A DNA stretch of 64,000 bases, taken from contig OW818645.1 of the NCBI GenBank assembly GCA_942492835.1, positions 558,001 to 622,000 on the forward strand, written 5' to 3'. The DNA comes from GWB2-37-7 sp942492835. Lineage in GTDB: Bacteria; Bacillota; Clostridia; Lutisporales; Lutisporaceae. Position 1 is the stretch's first letter. Each line of letters opens with the position of its first letter. The translations under genes were made by a program, and so were the position numbers. Positions 57,828 through 64,000 of this stretch are shown in pieces. The notes under the pieces are model-generated. The model was not told the DNA's origin and made no database searches. It was given only the letters and a program-made list of their open reading frames with translations.

Positions 57828-58856
57828 TTATTTCACCTCACTTATTGTTCTCTCTATAGCAATTGCATGGGCTACGCAAGGTATAGATTCACCCTGCCAT
57901 GCTGATGTAGGAGATAATAAGGCGCCAGTAGCAATAAATAATACTCTATTTAATTCACCGCTTTTTAGCAATTTATATATATAACCATTTAGAACTACAG
58001 CAGAGCATCCACAACCGCTTCCGCCAGAATGTGTGTCCTGCTTTTCATTGTCAAATATCATACAGCCGCAATCATTGTAAATACTTCCTAATTTGTAGCC
58101 CTCTCTCTCCAAGAGCTCCTTAGCTATATCTCTACCCACTGTAGCCAAGTCACCAGTTAATATCAAATCGTAGTAGTTTGGTGCTCTTCCAGTCTCTTTA
58201 AAGTGTGCAGAGATAGTATCTGCTGCTGCAGGTGCCATTGCTGCTCCCATATTGTTGGCGTCCTTAATACCAAAATCTAATACTTTTCCTGTCGTAACAT
58301 GTGTTATATATGGCCCATCACCTGTAGCTGACAGTACTGTAGCTCCTGATCCTGTTACTGTCCACTGTGCATAGGGTGGTCTCTGAGTTCCTTGCTCCAG
58401 AGGTGCTCTATACTGTCTTTCGGCACTGCTAAAGTGACTAGAGGTTGCACATACTACATGATCAGCAAAACCACCATCAATTATCATAGAGCCTATGCTT
58501 ATTGACTCAGCCATAGTAGAACAAGCTCCATATACACCTATATATGGTATTTGCAGAGTTCTTGCTGCAAAAGACGAAGATATTATTTGATTTAACAAGT
58601 CACCTGCTAGCATATAATCTATTGCTGTTACACTTACTCCCGATTTAGATATTGCTCTTTTTATAGCTTCTTCTGTAAACCTTGATTCTGCTTTTTCAAA
58701 GCTATCCTGACCAAAGTAATCGTCTTTTTGAATCATGTCAAAATATGAGGAAAGCGGTCCTTCTCCTTCCTTAGGTCCTACAATAGCTGCAGCTGCAAGC
58801 ATCGTAGGCGGTGTAGAAAGTTTTATTGTCTGCTTACCTAATCTTTTTTGCGCCAT
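57828..58856 (-). CDS. spoVAD: Stage V sporulation protein AD
   Basis: This 342-residue thiolase-fold protein starts MAQKRLGKQTIKL and has VYGACSTMAESISIGSMIIDGGFADHVVC (a thiolase-like Cys region) and GSGCGCSAVVLNGYI. SpoVAD binds dipicolinic acid and docks to the SpoVA channel. It has AGGTG before the start. The spacing to spoVAC is 39 bases. Confidence 0.96.
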   Translation of the reverse strand: MAQKRLGKQTIKLSTPPTMLAAAAIVGPKEGEGPLSSYFDMIQKDDYFGQDSFEKAESRFTEEAIKRAISKSGVSVTAIDYMLAGDLLNQIISSSFAARTLQIPYIGVYGACSTMAESISIGSMIIDGGFADHVVCATSSHFSSAERQYRAPLEQGTQRPPYAQWTVTGSGATVLSATGDGPYITHVTTGKVLDFGIKDANNMGAAMAPAAADTISAHFKETGRAPNYYDLILTGDLATVGRDIAKELLEREGYKLGSIYNDCGCMIFDNEKQDTHSGGSGCGCSAVVLNGYIYKLLKSGELNRVLFIATGALLSPTSAWQGESIPCVAHAIAIERTISEVK

Positions 58857-58895
58857 TATGAAATCACCTCTATTAGCTAAAGTTTTGTTTATGCT

Positions 58896-59342
58896 TTATA
58901 ATATAAATAAATAATATATAATCCCTACTATAACTGATGCTGTTGTACCATAGACCAAAACTGGTCCCGCTATTGTGAACATTCTAGCACCTACTCCAAA
59001 TACAAAGCCTTCACGTTTAAATTCAATAGCAGGTGATACTATAGAGTTTGAGAAGCCAGTAATAGGTACTATGCTGCCTGCACCTCCATATTTTCCTATC
59101 TTTTCATATATACCTAAGCCGGTTAAAAGTGCACCTAAAAACACTAGTATAATAGATGTTCCTGCCGATACATCATCCTTAGGAAGTCCCATTCCTTTTA
59201 GATAATTAGTTATAAACTGTCCTATATCACATATTAAACCACCAACTATAAATGCTTTAATACTATTGGAAAACACTTTTGGTTTTGGCACTTTGTCCTT
59301 TATAAAGGTTTCATATTCTGTAGGAGTCATTTCCCATTTCAT
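58896..59342 (-). CDS. spoVAC: Stage V sporulation protein AC
   Basis: This 148-residue membrane protein has four helices after an N-terminal cytoplasmic stretch (TPTEYETFIKDKVPKPKV) and the signature FIVGGLICDIGQFITNY and GAGSIVPITGFSNSIVSPAIEFKREG. It forms the DPA channel. Its ATG overlaps the stop of a small ORF upstream (ATGA), which suggests coupled translation. Confidence 0.95.
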   Translation of the reverse strand: MKWEMTPTEYETFIKDKVPKPKVFSNSIKAFIVGGLICDIGQFITNYLKGMGLPKDDVSAGTSIILVFLGALLTGLGIYEKIGKYGGAGSIVPITGFSNSIVSPAIEFKREGFVFGVGARMFTIAGPVLVYGTTASVIVGIIYYLFIL

Positions 59343-59497
59343 AGAGCTACCTCATTTACAAATATATTTTTTTGCATTAAGACTAAGGTTGCACGTGTTG
59401 GTACACTTTCTACCGTTTTTTTAATGAAGTACATATAAGTCATTGAGGAAATTATTAGTATTATAATTATTGATATTATGTACTTAAAATTCTTCAC
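59339..59497 (-). CDS. Small single-helix membrane peptide translationally coupled to spoVAC, 52 codons
   Basis: From a GTG with AAGGGTG before it, the ORF reads MKNFKYIISIIIILIISSMT, a short basic end plus one strong transmembrane helix, then YFIKKTVESVPTRATLVLMQ and a stop overlapping the spoVAC ATG by 4 bases. Its position, after the sigF terminator and before spoVAC, makes it the first gene of the spoVA unit. A sigma-G promoter is expected upstream; AT-rich GCATTA and CATAAAA segments are present at roughly the right places but are not convincing. The function is unknown. Confidence 0.65.
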   Translation of the reverse strand: MKNFKYIISIIIILIISSMTYMYFIKKTVESVPTRATLVLMQKNIFVNEVAL

Positions 59498-59583
59498 TTA
59501 AAGCACCCTTCTTTTTTATGATTTAAAAAGCAGTAATTTTAATGCATATATATTATTAGCGTAATTGTAATTTTAATACTTTA

Positions 59584-59613
59584 GAAAAAAAACAACATCT
59601 AATTGATGTTGTT
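59584..59613 (-). terminator. Terminator after sigF
   Basis: AACAACATC and GATGTTGTT with a 5-base loop and eight T on the minus strand directly at the sigF stop. Confidence 0.9.
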
Positions 59614-60349
59614 AAATTATATTGTTTTTAATTTTAACCAAAATCTTTTTTTCTACTCGTGAGACCTGTACTTGTGACATACCCAACATTTCTGCAACCT
59701 GACACTGTGTCTTATCCTTGAAATATCGCAGCATTATTATTTGCCGTTCTCTGGGCTCAAGGTTTGTAAGAACTTCCTTAAGTGCAATTTTATCTACTAT
59801 CTCTATCTCTTCATCCTCAGAGTATTCAATTTTGTCAATAAGCAGAATTGGTGTGCCTTCATCATGATGAATGGTTTCATACAAAGATTGTGTCAAGTGT
59901 ACAGAATCTAATGCCATTACAAGTTCTTCCTTAGAAATATCCAGTTCAGATGCCACTTCTGATATTGTTGGTTCTCTTCCGAAGTCCTTTTCTAAAGTAT
60001 CCTTTACAATATGGGCTTTATTAGCAATTTCCTTTAGGTTTCTGCTGACCTTTATGATTCCATCATCTCTAAGAAATCTTTTGATTTCTCCCATTATCAT
60101 AGGTATAGCGTAAGTTGAAAACTTTACATTAAATGAAAGGTCAAACTTTTTAATTGCTTTAAGCAGCCCGATGCTGCCTATTTGCATAAGATCGTCATAC
60201 TCACAGCCTCTATTTAAAAACTTTTTAACTACACTTCTTACTAAACCTATATTGTTCTCTACCATAAAATTTTCAGCACCTGTATCTCCATTTTGAGCAC
60301 GAGTTATAAGCTCTTCAAATTCTAATTGAGTTATTTCTACTCGTTCCAT
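59612..60349 (-). CDS. sigF: RNA polymerase sigma-F factor
   Basis: This 245-residue sporulation sigma factor has region 2 (NIGLVRSVVKKFLNRGCEYDDLMQIGSIGLLKAIKKFDLSFNVKFSTYAIPMIMGEIKRFLRDDG, split by family variation), region 3 and a region 4 HTH (TQCQVAEMLGMSQVQVSRVEKKIL). It directs forespore transcription and is held by SpoIIAB. It is the third gene of the spoIIA operon, 11 bases after spoIIAB. Confidence 0.97.
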   Translation of the reverse strand: MERVEITQLEFEELITRAQNGDTGAENFMVENNIGLVRSVVKKFLNRGCEYDDLMQIGSIGLLKAIKKFDLSFNVKFSTYAIPMIMGEIKRFLRDDGIIKVSRNLKEIANKAHIVKDTLEKDFGREPTISEVASELDISKEELVMALDSVHLTQSLYETIHHDEGTPILLIDKIEYSEDEEIEIVDKIALKEVLTNLEPRERQIIMLRYFKDKTQCQVAEMLGMSQVQVSRVEKKILVKIKNNII

Positions 60350-60360
60350 ATCTGATACCC

Positions 60361-60789
60361 CTAAAAACTTTTAAAGGTTTTTTTTAATCTGATGGTTGTT
60401 CCTATGCCTATCTGTGATTCTACCTCTATTTCATCCATAAAGGTCTCCATAACAGTAAAACCCATACCCGATCTTTCAAGCTCCGGCTTGGAGGTATAGA
60501 GAGGCTGTCTTGCTAAATCTATGTTTTCTATCCCTTTTCCTAAGTCCTTAATTTCTATTTCGACTGTTCTTCCTATAATCCTTGATACTATTGTCACATG
60601 TCCATTCTTACATTCATATCCGTGTATTACAGCATTTGTTACAGCTTCAGAAACTGCAGTCTTAACATCTGCGAGTTCATCTAATGTCGGGTCAAGTTGT
60701 GCAATAAAGGCTGCTACTACAGACCTTGCAAAGCTTTCATTTTGTGATTTACTCATGAATTCTAATTTCATTTCGTTGTCTACTCTCAT
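60361..60789 (-). CDS. spoIIAB: Anti-sigma-F factor, serine kinase SpoIIAB
   Basis: The ATG giving MRVDNEMKLEFMSKSQNESFAR is used because AAGGAG lies eight bases before it; an upstream GTG is within that site. The 142-residue protein is a GHKL ATPase with VSEAVTNAVIHGYE (N box) and KDLGKGIENI (G1) plus RSGMGFTVMETFMD (G2). It phosphorylates SpoIIAA and binds sigma-F. Confidence 0.96.
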   Translation of the reverse strand: MRVDNEMKLEFMSKSQNESFARSVVAAFIAQLDPTLDELADVKTAVSEAVTNAVIHGYECKNGHVTIVSRIIGRTVEIEIKDLGKGIENIDLARQPLYTSKPELERSGMGFTVMETFMDEIEVESQIGIGTTIRLKKTFKSF

Positions 60790-60802
60790 GTGCTTCACTC
60801 CT

Positions 60803-61138
60803 TTATATACTTTCTATTGCTTGTTTTTCGTTTTCGTATATAGGTATAATCTTTTTTAAGCCACATATTTCATAAACTCTTTTTATCTGTGGCTTTACAT
60901 TAATCATTGCGGTTATACCTCCGCTATTCATGATCAATTTATAGCGACCAATTATCACACCTATTCCTGAGCTGTCCATAAAGTTCACATTTTTCATATC
61001 AAAGATAATATTCTTAGGATTTCTTCTGCTAATCTCTTGATCAACCTTATTTCTGATTTCCTCACAGGTATGGTGATCAATATCTCCATCAATCCTGATT
61101 ATCAGATTATTATTTGTTACGTCAAATCTTACGTCCAT
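60803..61138 (-). CDS. spoIIAA: Anti-sigma-F factor antagonist SpoIIAA
   Basis: This 111-residue STAS protein has the phosphorylation motif MDSSGIGVIIGRYKL with the acceptor serine in DSSGIG. When dephosphorylated by SpoIIE it releases sigma-F from SpoIIAB. It is first in the operon, behind a sigma-H-type promoter and with GGAGGG before the start. Confidence 0.97.
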   Translation of the reverse strand: MDVRFDVTNNNLIIRIDGDIDHHTCEEIRNKVDQEISRRNPKNIIFDMKNVNFMDSSGIGVIIGRYKLIMNSGGITAMINVKPQIKRVYEICGLKKIIPIYENEKQAIESI

Positions 61139-61208
61139 TCGCGTCCCTCCATTTGTAATGTGTAACCTATTTTGGCAAAATGATGAATATATTTCTTGTT
61201 TTTATATA

Positions 61209-61235
61209 ATTCTGTAAATATAATATTATTCCTTC
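61209..61235 (-). promoter_or_regulatory. Sigma-H-type promoter for spoIIAA-spoIIAB-sigF
   Basis: On the minus strand GAAGGAATA (fits RnAGGAwww, 61227-61235) and ACAGAAT (fits RnnGAAT, 61209-61215) are 11 bases apart. Spo0A boxes were not clearly seen. The spoIIA operon is sigma-H-dependent in Bacillus and clostridia. Confidence 0.75.
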
Positions 61236-61445
61236 AATGAAAAATGTAATGTTTTGTAATAATAAATTTTTCTTTTGACTATTTTTGTATTTTTCTATTG
61301 TTTTGTGTAATATAAATTTAGAGTCATTATATATTCAATCTTTTGCTGTTATGATACAATATAGAAAATTGATATAGTATACTAATTACTATACATAATT
61401 CTAATTTTTTCTTATTTAAAATAAACTGGTTCAGGAGTGATTCAA

Positions 61446-62558
61446 GTGGATATACTTATATTTTCTGTTTCTATAGGGAATGGTCATGATCAAGTGGCTT
61501 ATACCCTTCGAAATGAGTTTATACGTGCTGACAACAGTTGCAGAGTAAAGATTATAAACACCATAAAGTTTATCAGTCCCATTTTAGATAAAGTAATCTT
61601 GGATAGTTATCTAAACATTCTTAAGTTCTACCCAAAGGCTTGGGGAAAAATTTATGAGAAAACCAACAAATTAGACCCCATAATTGATATAAACGATATT
61701 ACTAATAAGCTTATGAAAGGTAAGATTCAAAAGTCCATAAATAGTTTTATACCTGATGTAATTATTTGTACACATAGCTTTCCTTCTTCAATTATATCTA
61801 ACTTAAAGCAGAAAAAAATGAAGGATATGCCATTAATCTCAGTTATCACTGATTATAATATTCATTCTTCATATATCAATGAAAACACGGACTACTACGT
61901 AATTCCTCATGAAAATTTAACTTATTTAATGGAAGATTTTGGAGTAGAAAGCTCAAGAATACTTCCTCTAGGCATACCTATTAGAAAAGAGTTCAGTCAG
62001 ATAATAGATAAGGAAGAGGTAAAGCTAAAGTATAATCTAAACAATAAAAAGACAGTTTTGGTAATGGGCGGGGGCTTAGGTTTGGGTAAAATTTACAATA
62101 TTGTCTCCGCTCTTGATAAAAAACTCCAAGATGTACAGATTATAGCAATAGCTGGTAGAAATTCTCGATTAGAACAAAAGCTTAAGTCTATGACTACCCA
62201 AAATAAGCTTGTTGTGTTTGGCTTTATAAATAATGTTCACGAGCTTATGGAGGTCGCTGACTGCATTATTACCAAACCTGGCGGTGTCACAACAGCGGAG
62301 ATTCTTTCGAAACAAAAGCCCTTAATTATATTCTCACCTCTCCCCGGTCAGGAATATGAGAATGCGGAATACCTATTAAATACAGGAGTTGCTGTATCTA
62401 CTTCTGAGGTGGGGAAGATACCAGTACTTATAAAACAAATGTTAAACTTTGATGTAAGACTTAGAAGTATACATGAAGTAACTGGCTATCTAAAAAAGAC
62501 TAATTCAGCTTCAGATATAGTAAAATTTGTTTTGGATAGATATTCAAAGCATAGTTAA
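61446..62558 (+). CDS. MGDG-synthase/UgtP-like glycosyltransferase
   Basis: A GTG start giving MDILIFSVSIGNGHDQVAYTL is used, eight bases after CAGGAG. The 370-residue GT28-type enzyme has an N-terminal MGDG-synthase domain (SIGNGHDQVA) and the C-terminal MurG-like nucleotide region VMGGGLGLGKIYNI and KPGGVTTAEIL. Relatives transfer sugar from UDP-sugars to diacylglycerol, making glycolipids for membranes and lipoteichoic acid anchors. It lies divergent from the spoIIA operon, before speE. The exact donor and acceptor are unknown. Confidence 0.88.
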   Translation: MDILIFSVSIGNGHDQVAYTLRNEFIRADNSCRVKIINTIKFISPILDKVILDSYLNILKFYPKAWGKIYEKTNKLDPIIDINDITNKLMKGKIQKSINSFIPDVIICTHSFPSSIISNLKQKKMKDMPLISVITDYNIHSSYINENTDYYVIPHENLTYLMEDFGVESSRILPLGIPIRKEFSQIIDKEEVKLKYNLNNKKTVLVMGGGLGLGKIYNIVSALDKKLQDVQIIAIAGRNSRLEQKLKSMTTQNKLVVFGFINNVHELMEVADCIITKPGGVTTAEILSKQKPLIIFSPLPGQEYENAEYLLNTGVAVSTSEVGKIPVLIKQMLNFDVRLRSIHEVTGYLKKTNSASDIVKFVLDRYSKHS

Positions 62559-62612
62559 CCTATATATAATAATTAACAATTTAAATTTATAAATTTGAAA
62601 GGAGATGTTATT

Positions 62613-63443
62613 ATGGATTTATGGCTAAAAGAGGAACAAATAGCTGATGCAGCTATGACATATAAGATAAAAGAAACCTTGCATACAGAGAAAACAGAAT
62701 TTCAGGACATAGCAATTCTTGATACTTATGAATTTGGAAGAATGCTTGTTTTGGATGGAATTGTACAGACTACTATTAAAGACGAGTTTGTGTATCACGA
62801 AATGATATCTCACATACCACTTTTTACTCATCCAAATCCAAAGCAAGTGCTGGTAGTTGGTGGTGGCGACGGTGGCGTAATTAGAGAAGTACTAAAACAT
62901 CCTAGTGTTGAAAGAGCAGTACTTTGTGAAATAGACAAAAGAGTAGTTGAGCTATCGTTGGAATATCTTCCTGAGATAAGCTGCGGCCTTAATGATAAAA
63001 GGGCAGAAATATTTATTGGTGATGGTATAAAATACGTCATGGAGAATAAAAATAAGTTTGATCTTATAGTTGTGGACTCCACTGACCCCTTCGGTGCAGC
63101 CGAGGGCTTGTTTAACAAAAGTTTTTACGAGTCTCTATATGAATGTCTAAAGGATGATGGAATTTTCGTAGCGCAAACAGAGACGCCTTTGTATCTTCCA
63201 CAAGTGGTTAAAAAGGTATATACAGATATTAAAAACGCTTTTCCAATCACTAGAATGTATATGGCTGCTATCCCTACATATCCCGGGGTATATTGGAGTT
63301 TTACAATAGGCTCTAAAAAGTATGATCCTTTGACTGTAGATATAAATAAAATTCTTGATTTAGATACAAAATACTATTATAGAGACTTGCACAAGGCTTG
63401 CTTTGTACTTCCTAAATATGTTAAAGACTTAACTGAAGAATAA
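62613..63443 (+). CDS. speE: Spermidine synthase (polyamine aminopropyltransferase)
   Basis: The ATG after AAGGAGATGTTATT is used, giving 276 residues from MDLWLKEEQIADAAMTYKIK. The N-terminal beta-strand domain is followed by an aminopropyltransferase fold with VLVVGGGDGGVIREVLKH, EIDKRVVEL, and the catalytic VVDSTDPFGAAEGLF. It transfers aminopropyl from decarboxylated SAM to putrescine. A decarboxylase gene follows 250 bases later, with a terminator in between. Confidence 0.96.
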   Translation: MDLWLKEEQIADAAMTYKIKETLHTEKTEFQDIAILDTYEFGRMLVLDGIVQTTIKDEFVYHEMISHIPLFTHPNPKQVLVVGGGDGGVIREVLKHPSVERAVLCEIDKRVVELSLEYLPEISCGLNDKRAEIFIGDGIKYVMENKNKFDLIVVDSTDPFGAAEGLFNKSFYESLYECLKDDGIFVAQTETPLYLPQVVKKVYTDIKNAFPITRMYMAAIPTYPGVYWSFTIGSKKYDPLTVDINKILDLDTKYYYRDLHKACFVLPKYVKDLTEE

Positions 63444-63597
63444 TTTATACATTTTTATGTATAAATATAACCATATATAGTAAAAAACTTCATATTTCTA
63501 AATTAATTTTCGATTTGACTTATTTAATATTGCATTTATAAACAAATTATCCTATAATAACTTTGATATTTAAATATGTGATTTCCAAATCGCTCTG

Positions 63598-63641
63598 CAA
63601 AAAAGCCTGAACATGTTGCATCGAAGTTCAGGCTTTTTTTC
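63598..63641 (+). terminator. Terminator between speE and the decarboxylase gene
   Basis: AAAAAAGCCTGAAC and GTTCAGGCTTTTTTTC with a 13-base loop. It should end the speE transcript or act as an attenuator before the decarboxylase gene. Confidence 0.85.
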
Positions 63642-63695
63642 TTGAAATTAAAAATCTATTTTAAATATATTATCATAAAAAGGAAGGTGTTACAG

Positions 63696-64000
63696 TTGTA
63701 TAAATTTGATCAAACACAAACACCGTTATTTGATGCTCTTATGGAATATGTTGACAACAATACCATACCCTTCCACGTTCCCGGACATAAGAAAGGCCAA
63801 GGGATGGATAATAAATTTAAAAACTTCGTAGGAACCAACGTGCTTTCTATAGACGTTACGGTTTTCAAGCAAGTTGATAGTCTCCACAAGCCAACTGGTC
63901 CAATCAAATTTGCGCAAGAATTAGCGGCAGATGCTCATAATGCAGATAGTACATTCTTCAGCATACATGGAACCTCCGGAGCTATTCAAGCAATGATAAT
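63696..64000 (+). CDS. speA: Orn/Lys/Arg decarboxylase, 5' part
   Basis: The window ends in this gene; about 101 codons are present from a TTG with AGGAAGG eight bases before. The protein reads MYKFDQTQTPLFDALMEYVD and IPFHVPGHKKGQGM, and STFFSIHGTSGAIQAMI, the N-terminal pattern of fold-type I decarboxylases of pfam01276 (SpeA-like arginine or lysine type). It could supply agmatine or cadaverine; with speE the arginine decarboxylase role is most likely. Substrate is inferred from context. Confidence 0.85.
   Translation, partial: MYKFDQTQTPLFDALMEYVDNNTIPFHVPGHKKGQGMDNKFKNFVGTNVLSIDVTVFKQVDSLHKPTGPIKFAQELAADAHNADSTFFSIHGTSGAIQAMI

Noticed and set aside
61371..61405. TTGATA and TATACA as a promoter for the glycosyltransferase gene
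   Set aside because: The spacer is only 15 bases and the surrounding sequence is so AT-rich that the match is not convincing.

Overview
The window is a low-GC (AT-rich), spore-forming, anaerobic Firmicute chromosome, most likely an amino-acid-fermenting member of the Clostridia (Peptostreptococcaceae/Tissierellia type); the species cannot be fixed from the sequence alone. Evidence for this includes a Stickland-type ornithine oxidation operon, the six-cysteine peptide SCIFF, T-box control of hisS-aspS, several sporulation loci (spoIIA-sigF-spoVA, spoIID-like, bofC-like, yunB) and the classical clostridial order yajC / SCIFF / secDF / recJ / apt / relA / dtd / MBL / hemZ / hisS-aspS. No phage, insertion sequence or CRISPR array was found. 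Most genes lie on the minus strand.

Layout. 1-3000 (minus): ornithine catabolism, ord-ortA-ortB and the first codons of oraS. 3011-3867: a gene-free control region holding a good sigma-54 promoter for that operon, TGCAAA/TTTGCA palindromes and two large perfect inverted repeats. 3868-9640 (plus): a chemoreceptor, a LytS/LytR-type two-component pair and a CstA-family transporter. 9745-11157 (minus): a RocR-like sigma-54 activator, the natural candidate regulator of the ornithine operon. 11233-12382 (minus): thioredoxin, an RseC-like membrane protein and a CsoR-family repressor with its own promoter and operator.

12509-28437 (minus): tcdA, T-box-hisS-aspS, hemZ, a 58-residue HTH protein, a metallo-hydrolase, dtd, relA/spoT, apt, recJ, secF, secD, a gamma-carbonic-anhydrase-like protein, an unusual SCIFF precursor, a TIGR04086-type membrane protein and yajC. 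28501-36339 (minus): tgt, a PsiE-like membrane protein, queA, a SpoIID/LytB protein, ruvB-ruvA-ruvC, a BofC-like protein and a small cysteine protein. 36622-47628: a DEDDh exonuclease, an SLH/GH18 hydrolase, a DMP19-like protein, an orphan histidine kinase, yebC, nadE, two half-size TSUP proteins, a CoA-binding protein, hflX with an N-terminal JAMM-like motif, an EamA permease and a small membrane protein.

47743-53535 (minus): a complete rrn operon, 16S-tRNA-Ala(TGC)-tRNA-Ile(GAT)-23S-5S, with promoter, processing stems and terminator. 53632-61235: yunB, a class A penicillin-binding protein, then the spoIIAA-spoIIAB-sigF unit behind a sigma-H-type promoter, a terminator, and spoVAC-AD-AEb-AEa preceded by an unlisted 52-codon membrane ORF. 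61446-64000 (plus): an MGDG-synthase-like glycosyltransferase, speE and the start of an Orn/Lys/Arg decarboxylase.

The most original points are the linked sigma-54 ornithine control system, the CsoR-family repressor that lacks the copper-binding histidine and heads an RseC/thioredoxin operon, the seven-cysteine extended SCIFF peptide without its maturase beside it, the JAMM-like HflX, and the small ORF overlapping spoVAC.
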